A DNA stretch of 64,000 bases, taken from assembly GCA_963989245.1 (NCBI GenBank), contig OZ022345.1, forward strand, positions 29,703,112 through 29,767,111, read 5' to 3'. This stretch comes from Nansenia antarctica. Lineage: Eukaryota > Chordata > Actinopteri > Argentiniformes > Microstomatidae. This document shows positions 40,058 through 49,450 of this stretch, piece after piece (the stretch's first letter is position 1; each line of letters starts with the position of its first letter). A program made the position numbers and the translations under genes. The notes beneath the pieces were generated by a model. The model saw only the letters and a program-made list of their open reading frames with translations. It did no database searches and had not been told where the DNA came from.

Positions 40058-41797
40058 GGTCCTCCAACGCATGGCGTTGTGGGCGGTTAGCCGCCGGTTG
40101 AACCCGAGGTGCCGGTGCTTCTCGCTGAGATCTCCGTGGAACAGGACGACCTTCAGCGGCCGCCCGGCGAGGAGCTGGACCAGGGGGGCGTGTCCTGCTG
40201 ACATCATCACCACGCAGCCCGGCAGGACGCACGACCGCCCCTCCGCCGCCCCGGGGACCGCGCACGCGACCAGCTTCTGCACCTCTAACCTCCTTCTGCC
40301 GACAACGCCACTTCCTGTTCCTGTTCTCTGCGACTGCATCCTGCTGGCCTCCACCACCAGCGCCATGACGACCGTGCTGCCGTGGCTCACGGCCCTGGCG
40401 AGGAGAGCCACGTCTTCTTCGGGGGGGCGTGGCGGCCCCCCCCTACGAGAACCCCACACCCCGGGAGTGATGTCGTCAGGAGTGATGTCGTCAGGAGTGA
40501 TGTCATGGGCGTTAGCCGTGCGGTGGGAGCAGAGGTGTCTGCTGTGGGTGAGCCGGATGTTCCTCTGGGCCTTCGCCTTCCTGTTGTCGTTGTTGTTGTT
40601 GTCGTTGTTGTTGACGCCATCGACACCGCTGCCCGGTCTGGCTGCTGCCCCGTGATTGGACAACGGTGAAGTCGCTGTGACAGGTGCCTCCTGTGGTGAT
40701 GACCCTTGACCTTTAGGGAGGGAGGACGGACCCGGGCTGTGGTCCAGGGGCAGGCTGTGGGTCAGAACGACCCCCAGGGGCAGGCTGCGGGTCAGGCAGA
40801 CTCCCAGGCAGACCTCCAGGCCTTCAGACAGGCCAGAGACGATGTGGGGGAGCGGCACCCCCTGGTGGAGACACTCCAACGCCACCCTGCTCCACACCCC
40901 ACTCAGGAACAACAGGCTGGCTGTACCTGGTGGGAGGGAGGGGAGGAGGGAGGATGGAGGGAGGGAGGGAGGGAGGGAGGGAGGGAGGGGAGGAGGGAGG
41001 GAGGGATCGATGAATTCATTAGCTGGTTAGATAATATACTAGATCACACAGCTTTTATAATATTATATATTATATTATGAGCTACAGCATGAATGACCTG
41101 TCAGAAACTCTCTCTCTCTCTCTTCCTCCCTCTCTCCCTCTCTCTCTCCCTCCCTCCCTCCCTCTCTCTCTCCCCCTCCCTCCCTCTCTCTCTCTCCCTC
41201 TCCCCCCCCCTCCCTCCCTCCCCCTCTCTCTCCCTCCCTCTCCCTCTCTCTTTCTCCCTCTCTCTCCCTCCCTCTCTCTCCCTCCCTCCCTCTCTCTCCC
41301 TCTCTCTCCCTCCCTCCCTCTCCCTCTCTCTTTCTCCCTCTCTCTCCCTCCCTCCCTCTCTCTCCCCCCCCTCCCTCCCTCTCTCTCTCTCTCTCCCTCC
41401 CTCTCTCTCTCTCTCTCTCCCCCTGTCTCTCCCTGTCTCTCCCTTTCTCCCCCCCCCCCCTCCCTCCCCCTCTCTCTCTCTAACAGTCCCAGTCGTGTCT
41501 ACCCTGGAGGTCAGGTGCGTACCTGTCCCGTGGGCCTTGTGATGAGCCTGCAGCGCCTCGCTGGCCAGCTGACCCACAGCGCCGCCCAGGTCTAGGTGCT
41601 GCAGCAGCCGGACACAAGACCGGACTAGCACCCCCCCCCCCCCCGGCCCCGGGCCCCCCCCCGGCCCCGCCCTGGTCCTGGACCAGCTTCAGGCCCCTCC
41701 GGGGGCCCAGCAGGGTGCGGGTGGCCTGGCCCAGGGCAGACAGCTGCTGCAGGCCCACATGGCGCCGCTGGTCCATCACCGTGCAGCCCCCCCACAT
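36169..41797 (-). CDS. bbs12: Bardet-Biedl syndrome 12 protein (chaperonin-like), three coding exons
   Basis: BBS12 is a vertebrate group II chaperonin-like protein that, with MKKS/BBS6 and BBS10, helps assemble the BBSome needed for ciliary trafficking. On the minus strand three exons (41807-41523, 40926-40056, 37108-36169) join in phase to about 690 residues, near the human length of about 710. The N-terminus MDQRRHVGLQQLSALGQATR matches the family start; exon 2 continues with LLFLSGVWSRVALECLHQGV; exon 3 ends WRRAMDLVLLVLQTDTEIVT. The start ATG is at 41797; an acceptor just upstream (41808-41809) implies a non-coding first exon further right. Oddities: a likely one-base frameshift in a G-run in exon 1, low-complexity Asn and Glu/Gly tracts, and splice sites embedded in repeats. 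The human gene has its coding sequence in one exon, so these introns are notable. Confidence 0.85.
37109..37457. repeat. 26-bp minisatellite in bbs12 intron 2, left part
   Basis: Tandem ACACAACCTTCTCACTCTGG units (26-30 bp) abut the exon 3 acceptor. On the minus strand each carries a cccag|agtg acceptor-like sequence. It resumes at 39832-39961 beyond the LINE. Confidence 0.9.
37458..39710 (+). mobile_element. 5'-truncated LINE in bbs12 intron 2, (ATTC)n tail
   Basis: A non-LTR retrotransposon fragment of the CR1/L2/Rex1 type lies here. LINE-like coding begins about 37666 (NIREAKADHREKIEECFL); 37458-37665 may be other sequence. It ends with CAATGACAATAAAG followed by (ATTC)n at about 39690-39706. 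It is oriented opposite to bbs12 and has split the 26-bp minisatellite. Confidence 0.8.
37666..39318 (+). pseudogene. LINE reverse transcriptase, one frameshift
   Basis: The frame up to 38672 has RT blocks: RKASGPDGV, CLNDYRPVALTPIIMKCFEK, YQFAYRAHRSTEDAI, LLVDFSSAFNTI, GSPQGCVLSPILYN and KFADDTTVVG with the catalytic FADD. A G-run at 38642-38650 shifts the frame, and the rest (EAAYRDEVEQLGKLC onward) runs to 39318 with the usual C-terminal Cys-bearing region (SCTAAERNAL, LYNTRCLRKA). The endonuclease domain is missing (5' truncation). Confidence 0.85.
39711..39831. other. Short spacer in bbs12 intron 2
   Basis: Sequence between the LINE tail and the minisatellite; a CATACATACATACA tract near 39760. 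Confidence 0.4.
39832..39961. repeat. 26-bp minisatellite in bbs12 intron 2, right part
   Basis: Same unit as 37109-37457. Confidence 0.9.
40056..40926 (-). CDS. bbs12: bbs12 coding exon 2
   Basis: 871 bp between acceptor ctcccaccag and donor GACCAG|gtgtgtgt. It starts in TASLLFLSGVW, has a low-complexity NNDNNNNDN stretch and three copies of DDITP, and ends ...TAHNAMRWRTR. The donor is made by the first repeats of a CA/GT microsatellite (40016-40055). Confidence 0.82.
40927..41522. repeat. bbs12 intron 1: (GGGA)n and (TCCC/TCTC)n tracts
   Basis: GGAGGGAGGGAGG at about 40930-41010 and a 390-bp CTCCC/CTCT pyrimidine tract at 41105-41480. Long open frames on both strands come from composition only. 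Between them is an AT-rich 80-bp island. Confidence 0.93.
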
Positions 41798-41807
41798 CAC
41801 CTCACAC
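41523..41807 (-). CDS. bbs12: bbs12 first coding exon with likely frameshift
   Basis: Acceptor gccccccag at 41808 side, ATG at 41797, donor GGGACAG|gtacgc at 41523. The frame before about 41690 (MDQRRHVGLQQL to KLVQDQ) and after about 41630 (VRSCVRLLQHLDLGGAVGQL to HKAHGTG) differ by one base. The shift falls in long G-runs on the coding strand (C-runs at 41630-41665), where a sequencing error is as likely as a true lesion. Confidence 0.75.
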
Positions 41808-42127
41808 CTGGGGGGCACAGAGGGGGGGGGTTACACCTGGGGGGCACAGAGGGGGTGGTGCAGCCCCCCGACATCACCGCTCACACCTTTTTCAAAATCA
41901 GAATCAGATCAGAATCAGAATTGCTTTTACGGTTTTTCTCTATCGCTTTAACACGTATGGCTTTAACACCATCAAAATGAATAGACACTTGTAACAACCA
42001 ATTGAATAGAACGTTTTTTTATATTCTGAAATACTGTACACATCTCAGCAATGACAGTTGGGTTTGTAAAGTGTTCTTCATACCGAACAAACAATAGAAA
42101 ACATTAAATAAGCCTTCTGCATATACT
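41808..42127. other. Sequence upstream of the first bbs12 coding exon
   Basis: The acceptor segment of exon 1 (ccccccaggtgt on the minus strand) is present in extra copies up to 41860. The rest holds ATCAGAATCAGATC short repeats near 41895-41925. No exon seen. Confidence 0.4.
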
Positions 42128-42412
42128 CTACACAAAGGCCACAAGACCTCGTCGACCTCGTCGACCTCGTCTGGCCAACCAGAGGGGAAAGTATCGCCTG
42201 GCATGACGAATACTTCTGATATATTTCAACACATGAGAGCTCACTGTTGCCCCTGTTATTGCTAAAGCTATGATTGCTAATTCAAAAGCAACAGGTGTTT
42301 GCCCATATGAGGAGTGTGATTGTGTGATTGGTGGTTTGAGTTTAGCTTTCTGAATGTCAGTATTTTCCATGTGAACACAAGAGATTTTATCAAGGAAGAT
42401 TGTGCCAAATGT
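42128..42412 (-). other. Small open frame with one membrane-like segment, unidentified
   Basis: On the minus strand the frame opens near 42412 and has an ATG at 42370. It reads PITQSHSSYGQTPVAFELAI followed by a hydrophobic segment (IALAITGATVSSHVL) and a basic cluster (RSIRHARRY), then an Arg/Gly tract from a GTCGAC repeat. A hydrophobic helix followed by basic residues would fit a short membrane protein or a retroviral envelope tail, but nothing was recognised and it may be chance. Confidence 0.2.
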
Positions 42413-42800
42413 AGAGAATTGTGTTTAGTGTTTTGTTAACTGTGTGGTTTAGAGCTGCAAAATTAGTGATAAGCAAGACATGTGTTTGTCATTGTGAAGA
42501 ATTGGTGTGAGATAAAATACACCAGTTTCAGGTTTGGGTCGTTGTGTTTGAGGTTGGGATGTAAGTGTTAAAGCGCTAGAGAACAACTGTTACATTGATG
42601 TACGGATACAAGGAGTAACATTCTTGGGTTCAGGTTCAATTAGACATTGGCATTGCAGTAGAAATACAAAATTAATAATTAGAAGAAGTAGAAATAAAAA
42701 AAGTATAAATACAAGATCAATAATAGAATAAGCGGGATATAGACAACAATAACAACAGCTGTATATACAACAGCATCAGAGCATCAATAATAGAAAAGGT
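42413..42800. other. AT-rich unassigned sequence
   Basis: Ends in A-rich stretches with ATAATAGAA repeats that could be a LINE tail. No gene. Confidence 0.3.
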
Positions 42801-43069
42801 GTGCAGGAGGCTATTCCACTAACGTTGATTAGTATATCGGCGATTAAAATAAATCAGGCGATCAGGCAACTCGGGATTGGAATTCAAGCCTCAGGGGGCC
42901 GTTCCACTAAAGATGGATCAGTATATCGGCGATTGAAATAAATGCGGCGATCAGGCAACTCGGGATTGGAATTCAAGCCTCAGGTGATTCCTCGAACGAG
43001 GATCAGGCTTGTGTCATCAGTGTTCACAGAAGACCGGCTTAGAAATCCTCGATATGGGCGCGTGCACGC

Positions 43070-44406
43070 TAGGGATGGACGGTTTCCAATTATTGAAACC
43101 GAAAAACCGTCAAAGACTAAAACCGGGGTTTTCCGGTTAACCGAAAAATAAATGTAAAAAAATAAAATAAAAAATAAATAAAAATAATATAAAAAAATAA
43201 AATAAAAAAAGAGCGCCAATTTCAAATAATTGAGCCCTACTGCTACAATACACTCATGTCGAACACCATTAAAACACCGTAAGCACAGTCGCAACACATT
43301 TAGGCTACTTAGTTTCACAAATATAAGTGGAAAGGCAGACTTTTGTAAGCTACACCATACAAGAAAACACATGAACACTTAACACACCAGCTCCGCTGAT
43401 CCAGGGTGCACGCCTGCACGGAAGATCATCTCTTGGAACAGCGTCTTCATTGAATGAACTGCTTTCTCAATATCTTGGTTCTTAGACAAAGTTTCAGCTG
43501 CTGCTCAATGTATTTAAATATTTGAATACTGCTCAATAATTACTGAAATATTAGACTTAGAGATTAGAATTATGCAGTGAACATACTTAAAGCTTTTCAT
43601 AAAAACCACATGCCGCGAGACTGACTGGTCCTGAACTGTCGTAAGTCAATCAACAAAGAATGCCCCATCAAAATAAAAGTGCCCATGGTAGAGCTGTCAA
43701 AATAGAGCTTTCAAAATAAATGTACTAATACAGATAGAGATAAATACAGAACTACCTTTGCGTCACTAAGTGACCGCGTATCTTCTGAGATATGCGTTCT
43801 GTCATCACTTTCAGTAGCGCCTTCACACACAGTGGCGCTGTGCACAAACACTCTTGATCCGTATAGCTCTTGTTTTATTATATTGTGGTTTAGTAAATAC
43901 TGCACTTGGAGTTACATTCAATGCATGATTTGTGCTATAGAACATAAATAAAGTTTGATTGATTGATTGATATCAAATCAAATCACATTTTATTTCTATA
44001 GCGCATTTCTCACAAAAGTGACCCAATGCGCTTTACAGAGAGCAGCGAAAATGATCTTATTAAATGTAAGCGAGTAATTGTAAAAAACCTTTCCTATCTA
44101 CCAATAACTGAAGGCAACTATCTTTCCCATTGAGTGATTCGTTACCCTTAAATATAATCCCAATTAGATATTAATCCTCAGTTATTCTTCACAACTGACC
44201 AAACCTCTCACTCATTGCGCAGCAGATTCAGACTGTATCATTGTTATTTTCACACACGACAAACATGTGACATGTTCCAGTTTTATTCTTATTCTATTTT
44301 ATTCTTCTAAAAAAAAAAAATCCGGTTTCAGACGGTTTTGATAAAAAAACGTTTCTATTTTTATAAACCCCGGTTTTCGGTATAACCGAAAAACCGTCCA
44401 TCCCTA
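43070..44406. mobile_element. Non-autonomous hAT element, copy 1
   Basis: Terminal inverted repeats TAGGGATGGACGGTTT; target duplication GTGCACGC exact at 43062-43069 and 44407-44414. The 1337-bp interior has an A-rich tract and, near 43960-44040, TTTCTATAGCGCATTTCTCA resembling a LINE/SINE 3' end. It has no transposase. A second copy is 57534-60371. Confidence 0.93.
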
Positions 44407-45002
44407 GTGCACGCAGACATAAAGAGCCCCGAAGAGTCAAACTGTCGAAATGAAGATACTCCACTCTGCAGGGGTCCTACATTTGCGCAGCATTCCGAAT
44501 TATTGATTTTTATGAAGACGGAAAAATAAGATGTAAAATAGTGCAATACTGCCGCAATTAACAAGGCGAGGGAAATGGTTTGGCAAGAAATTGCTGACCG
44601 ATTAAATGCGTAGGTCATACTAGCCCCAGTTATTGTTATATGTTCATATTTTAATAAATGAATATTACTACTAGGGATGCACCGAAATGAAAATTCTTGT
44701 CCGAGGCCGAAGCCGAATTTAAGGAAATACTTGGCCGAATACCGAATACCGAATACCGAATGTGTATCGGCAGTTTTTAATTTTATCATTGCATAAACTA
44801 AATACATTTTGCTTTTTATTCATGCTTCTCAAAGAAAGAAATTGAGATTGAATTTTTTTTACTTTTATTGAACATTCCAGCAGACATCAGTCTATACCAA
44901 CAAAGCACAATAAATAAAATAAATCAGTCAAATTAAATGTTTTTGTTTTCCCTGAATAGCTGCTGAAAGAAAATCTTTATTTTTCTTCCCTAACCTGACA
45001 AT

Positions 45003-45597
45003 TAGTGCTGTCCCAAACGACTATTTTTCTAACGATTAATCTAGCGATTATTTTATCGATTATTCGATAAGTCTAACGATAATTTTTGTACTGTAAAAAA
45101 AATAATAAAGAAAAAAAAAATACGTATTTGTCTCCACCTCACTGCTATGTTTAGCCAACTTGAATGCCAACATGGCCATTTAGAAGTCTGTCCATCACCA
45201 CAACACATAGCTAGCTAACGTTACTCTCGCTGCTATGTTATGATTAGCTAAATTTATGCTAACGTAGCATGCGAGCTACGAGCTAGATAACGTACAGTAG
45301 GTGCTCGCACCACAATGACAATAGGCTACCGTAGCTAGCCAGCTACATAGCTAACGTTACTAACACCAGAAGACAAGACATACGAACTGTGGTGAGCTAC
45401 ATTGCTTGTGTAACATTAGCTAGTAGCTATCCATTTTTCACTCATACACTTAATTGTCTCGCCTGGTAAAATAAAGGTAAAAAAAAAAAAAAAAACGCCA
45501 TTTTTTTTTATTTACGACTAACCGACGCATATTACGCTAACCGACGTATTGACGTAGTCGGTGACGTCGACGACGTCGAATAATCGTAACAGCCCTA
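45003..45597. mobile_element. Short non-autonomous hAT element
   Basis: Left end TAGTGCTGTCCCAAACGAC, right end reverse complement TAGGGCTGTTACGATTATTC; target duplication CTGACAAT exact at 44995-45002 and 45598-45605. Shares inner TAGCTAACGTTAC segments with the larger element 12026-13158. Confidence 0.9.
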
Positions 45598-45605
45598 CTG
45601 ACAAT

Positions 45606-45989
45606 ACAGCACAATACAACATAATACAACACAATACAACGCAATTGAGCAAAAAGGGGAATGACAACTTTGAGTTCTTAGTGTTTGTTAACAGCTTAAT
45701 AAAACACTAAGCAGCTATGCTGTTGGCGCAGTGAGCAGATGACAGCCCGGGTGCGTTCGTAAACTCGCTCCGGGGATCTGATCAGCACTCGCGGAATGCC
45801 TCTCGTCCAATCGAATCGCTCGGTCCCTTTATGACGTCGGACCCAGTGTGCGCCTGGGCGCTCTCAGAGCGAGTTTTTTTTCAACGAACGCAGCCACGGT
45901 TATGGAGCTAGCCATGTTGGGTCTTATTCCATTTGTAGCAGCATGCAGTCAATGCTCGTCTCATTCGCTGAGCAGCATGGGATGCTTAC
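45606..45989. other. Native interior of the 44672-49315 element
   Basis: ACAATACAACATAATACAAC repeats, then a GC-richer block with an ATG at 45848-45903. No confident protein. Confidence 0.3.
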
Positions 45990-46345
45990 GGAGATGCCTC
46001 CAAGATCTCCAAGGACCCGACCCACCCTGGGCACGAACACTTTGTCAAGCTGCCCTCGAACAGGAGGTACAGGACCCCGGCCGCTAAGACAAACAGACTG
46101 AAGAACAGCTTCTACCACAGGGCCGTCAAGGCCCTGAACACAGAAAAGGCCTAAGTTCTGGGCCCAGGACAGTCCGGACAGATTGTATGGCAGCTAGTGC
46201 TGAGGCACAAACATGTACATTTTCAAGCCTGCAAACTGTGACACTTTAAAATAATGTGAAAAAATACTTGTGGTGTAATTGTGCAATATGACAACCCTAG
46301 TTGACTATCTGTGCAGTATAGTACAGTGGATTGTGTACATAGCCT

Positions 46346-48980
46346 TTTTTTTTTTTTTTGATTGAAAACTTTATTAGAAGATTTGCAGAAGTAGGTACAT
46401 GAAAGTACATATTACATACAAGGTCAACTAACAGGATAAAAACCCAAGAAAGCCACTGGCTTATTTCAATTGGGGTCCTTGATTCTCAATTCATCGTTAC
46501 ATGTAAGACAGACAAAAAAGCTAGTACTATCTACAAGATAATACAGACAAATAACTATTACTATCTACAAGATAAACACACATCCATCATGGGAAGAATA
46601 ATACAACAAAACATAAGGTATGTACAGCGGGTAGGACAGGTGGGGACATACACCACAGGTGGGGGCGGGGGACAAAACACAAAGTATGTACAGTGGGTAG
46701 TTCGGGTCTTTTAATCTGATTTTTGATTTAGAGGGTCCAGTTACGGATTGCAGCCTCCTGTAAATGTTTTTTGAGAGTGGTTTTGAAGGTGGGCAGTGTT
46801 TTGCACTCCTTTAAGATTATAGGAAGGGCGTTCCACATTTTTACTGCATAGTTTGCAAACGAGTTTAACCCCTTGTTTGTGGTGCAACGCGGTTGAACGT
46901 GGTTCGTGGAGCTTCCTCTGGTGTTGTATGTGTGGACGTTGTTCACTTTTTGGAAGTATGTTGACAGGTACTTGGGTGTCTTTGTGGTGTAGCGTATCTT
47001 GAAGACCAGGCCCAGTGCAAGCTGCTGCACTCTGTCAACTACTCGTAGCCAATCAAGGCTCAAAAAATGAGCAGCGGTTAGATGTGTCCTAGGGTTGAGG
47101 CCTAGCAGAAGCCTAACCAGTTTATTTTGGGCTGTCTGGAGTCTTGTTTTATGGGCCTTTGTGGTTCTATAGTACCATGATGTTACGGCATAGTCGAAGT
47201 GACATTGAATGAGAGCTCCTGATAGGGTCCTCAGTGTGTTTTTACTGACAAGTGAGGATATCCTGTACAAGAATCTAGTTCTATGGTTCACTTTTTTGAT
47301 TACTTTTGCAGCCATTTTATCTCCGGAAAGATTTGCCTCTAAGATGGAGCCCAGGTATGTAATATCCTCTTTTCTTGTGATATTAATGTTACCCACTTTT
47401 ATTTTAAAATTTTCAGCCTTTCTGAGTTTAGATGGGGATCCGTATAGGATGGTTTCAGTTTTACCTAGGTGTATTGATAGTTTATTGTCAGCTAGCCAGA
47501 TGCAGATTCTACTCAGTTCAGTGCTTAGCGCTTTTTCCACCTGCAATATGTCCCTGTCAGAGACCAGCAGAGCCGAGTCATCCGCGAACAGGAACAAATT
47601 GCAATCACATGCTGATGACATGTCATTCACATATATTAGGAACAGTAAAGGTCCCAAAATGCTTCCTTGTGGAACGCCGCAGGTCACTGGGAGGGGGGGG
47701 GACAGTGTTCCGTTCACACTAACCACCTGTTCCCTCCCCTCTAAGTAGGATTGCATCCAGCTCACCGATGTTCTATCGAACCCAATTGCTTTCAGTTTAT
47801 CTAACAATATGTGGTGATCTACTGTGTCGAAGGCCTTCTGGAGGTCCAGCATGACCATGCCGCAGTACTTGCCCGAGTCCACCTCATGGTTGATGTGGTC
47901 GTTCAAATAGAGAAGGCATGTGTCAGTGGAATGGGATGTTCTGAATCCTGATTGAAATTCATACATCAGCTTTTTTTCGGTAAGGTACCTATCGACCTGT
48001 TCATAAACTATTTTTTCCATAAGTTTCGAGATGGAATTAAGAATAGAAACAGGTCGGTAGTTGCCTGGGTCTAATTTGCTTCCTTTTTTATACAGTGGGG
48101 TTACCCTTGCTATTTTAAAGTCAAGGGGGACGTGTCCCTGTTTGATGGAGAGGTTTATTATGTGGGTGATGATTGGGGTAATGGAGGCAGCTGAGTCTTT
48201 TAGAAATCTGGCTGGAATATTGTCATGGCCCGTGGCCTTTTCTGAGTGTAGAGCGCCTAGCTTTTTAAACACCTCATCGTTTGACACCATGGAGAGTTTA
48301 AAATCATCATTGCGTACACCCAGTTTATTGTAGAACTCACGGATGTGCTCTACACCATAACGCCCTGAGTGGGGTGGTAGATTGTTAACTAATTTAGTGG
48401 CTATGGTTGTAAAGAAAGTGTTTAAGCACTTAGCCACATCCAGCTTGTCTGTAAGGATAGAATCACCAGATTTGATGCTGATGTTTGTAGACCTGGTTTT
48501 GAGTTTTTGACTGCAACCTAGTTGGCTATTAAGTAGCTTCCAAAGGTCACGTGGTTTGTTTAAGTTTTCTTCGATTTTGTTATCGAGGTATTCTTTCTTA
48601 GCAGATTTGGTCATGGTAATTACCTGATTGCATAGTTTGTTGCATTGTTTTTTAATTTTCTCAAAGTGGGTTTTGTGATCTTCGTTTAAGTGTTTCACTA
48701 ATTTTGATTTGCATTTTTGAACTTCAGAGCATTTTAGGTCTCTGACTTTCATAGCATTTAGAATGTCCGAATTCATCCATGGTTCCGATCGGGTTTTAAC
48801 CCTGGTGGTTCTCATGGGGGCTATACTGTCAATAATATTTAGGAATTTGGTTTTGAAACCTAGCCATGCCTCTTCAACCTGTGTGCATTTTAGTTCATCA
48901 AACCAGTCTTGATTCTCCAGTTTATGGTTTAAGGCCTCACTAGAATAGGATTTAAGGGATCTAGTGGTTATAGTTTTATG
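46346..48980 (-). mobile_element. 5'-truncated LINE with long intact ORF
   Basis: On the minus strand it ends in a poly(A) run (T-run at 46347-46361) preceded by AATAAAGTTTTCAATC. The 5' end is at about 48980, where the host LINE sequence resumes with CTTTATTGATGTAAACCAG. Only a short microhomology (CTTT) is seen as target duplication. Confidence 0.85.
46728..48815 (-). CDS. LINE reverse transcriptase ORF2 C-terminal part
   Basis: 695 codons from the first ATG; the frame stays open up to the truncation at about 48980. RT motifs: NYRPVSILNSISKLMEKIVY, SGFRTSHSTDTCLL, MLDLQKAFDTVDH, GVPQGSILGPLLFLIYVND, LFLFADDSALLV with the catalytic FADD, then a thumb region and a C-terminal YNTRGSS and FANYAVKMWN segment. 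The N-terminal endonuclease is lost to truncation. The style is Jockey/CR1-supergroup; the clade was not fixed. The uninterrupted frame suggests recent insertion. Confidence 0.82.
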   Translation of the reverse strand: MRTTRVKTRSEPWMNSDILNAMKVRDLKCSEVQKCKSKLVKHLNEDHKTHFEKIKKQCNKLCNQVITMTKSAKKEYLDNKIEENLNKPRDLWKLLNSQLGCSQKLKTRSTNISIKSGDSILTDKLDVAKCLNTFFTTIATKLVNNLPPHSGRYGVEHIREFYNKLGVRNDDFKLSMVSNDEVFKKLGALHSEKATGHDNIPARFLKDSAASITPIITHIINLSIKQGHVPLDFKIARVTPLYKKGSKLDPGNYRPVSILNSISKLMEKIVYEQVDRYLTEKKLMYEFQSGFRTSHSTDTCLLYLNDHINHEVDSGKYCGMVMLDLQKAFDTVDHHILLDKLKAIGFDRTSVSWMQSYLEGREQVVSVNGTLSPPLPVTCGVPQGSILGPLLFLIYVNDMSSACDCNLFLFADDSALLVSDRDILQVEKALSTELSRICIWLADNKLSIHLGKTETILYGSPSKLRKAENFKIKVGNINITRKEDITYLGSILEANLSGDKMAAKVIKKVNHRTRFLYRISSLVSKNTLRTLSGALIQCHFDYAVTSWYYRTTKAHKTRLQTAQNKLVRLLLGLNPRTHLTAAHFLSLDWLRVVDRVQQLALGLVFKIRYTTKTPKYLSTYFQKVNNVHTYNTRGSSTNHVQPRCTTNKGLNSFANYAVKMWNALPIILKECKTLPTFKTTLKKHLQEAAIRNWTL

Positions 48981-49359
48981 ACTTTATTGATGTAAACCAG
49001 CTCCTTACCTTCTTGTGATTTTATGCATCTATGCTCTTTCTAAAATGTGTTTTCTTTTTCCTTTCCTAAACACCAGGGGAGCCACCCCTCCTAAATTTCG
49101 TTGTTTGGTACCTGTACTGTAGCAATGACAAATAAAGTCCATTCCATTCCATTCCATTCCATTCCATTACACTGTTTGATTGCGTCATCAAAACACGCCC
49201 ACTATTCGGTGGTAAACATTCGGTGTTTTCACACATTCGGCCGAATACCGAATGTGCTTTATTTTGCGATATTCGGCCGAATACATTCGGTGGCCGAATG
49301 TTCGGTGCATCCCTAATTACTACTGTGGTGATATCAGCAGCAGGCTACAAACCGTCATA

Positions 49360-49450
49360 TCGTCACAATGGCCTAGTGGTATCGACCGCTGCCATAGAAT
49401 CTATTCGTCATTTTTAGACGGTGGTTCGAATCCCTCTTCAGACACACTTT
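49360..49450 (+). repeat. tRNA-like segment inside TIR element copy 2
   Basis: A-box-like TGGCCTAGTGGTATCGACCG and B-box-like GGTTCGAATCCC at SINE spacing. Recurs at 50495-50580 and inverted at 24474-24560. No CCA end or good cloverleaf. Confidence 0.55.

Larger units (their letters stand above)
45990..49169 (+). mobile_element. LINE 3' end with (ATTCC)n tail, split by another LINE
   Basis: 45990-46155 encodes the last residues of the same LINE ORF2 seen at 58222 (KISKDPTHPGHEHFVKLP). The 3' UTR runs to 46345, is cut by the LINE at 46346-48980, and resumes to 49169 with TGACAAATAAAGTCC and (ATTCC)n. Severely 5' truncated. Confidence 0.82.
44672..49315. mobile_element. hAT-type element with nested insertions
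   Basis: Termini TAGGGATGCACCGAA at both ends, inverted; target duplication ATTACTAC exact at 44664-44671 and 49316-49323. Subterminal (GCCGAATACCGAAT)n-like repeats occur on both sides. It contains the hAT 45003-45597 and a LINE copy (about 45990-49169) which itself holds another LINE. The native interior, about 45606-45985, has no transposase domain. Confidence 0.92.

Noticed and set aside
40071..40655. Plus-strand frames opposite bbs12 exon 2
   Set aside because: Antisense shadows without domains or splice logic.
41093..41631. Long Ser/Leu/Pro and Arg/Glu/Gly frames
   Set aside because: They are produced by the CTCCC pyrimidine tract in bbs12 intron 1.
46345..46365. Clear long target duplication for the LINE at 46346-48980
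   Set aside because: Only a few bases (CTTT) match on both sides, so no real duplication can be claimed.
49360..49450. tRNA gene
   Set aside because: A/B-box-like words are present, but pairing is poor and the sequence recurs only inside the TIR element.
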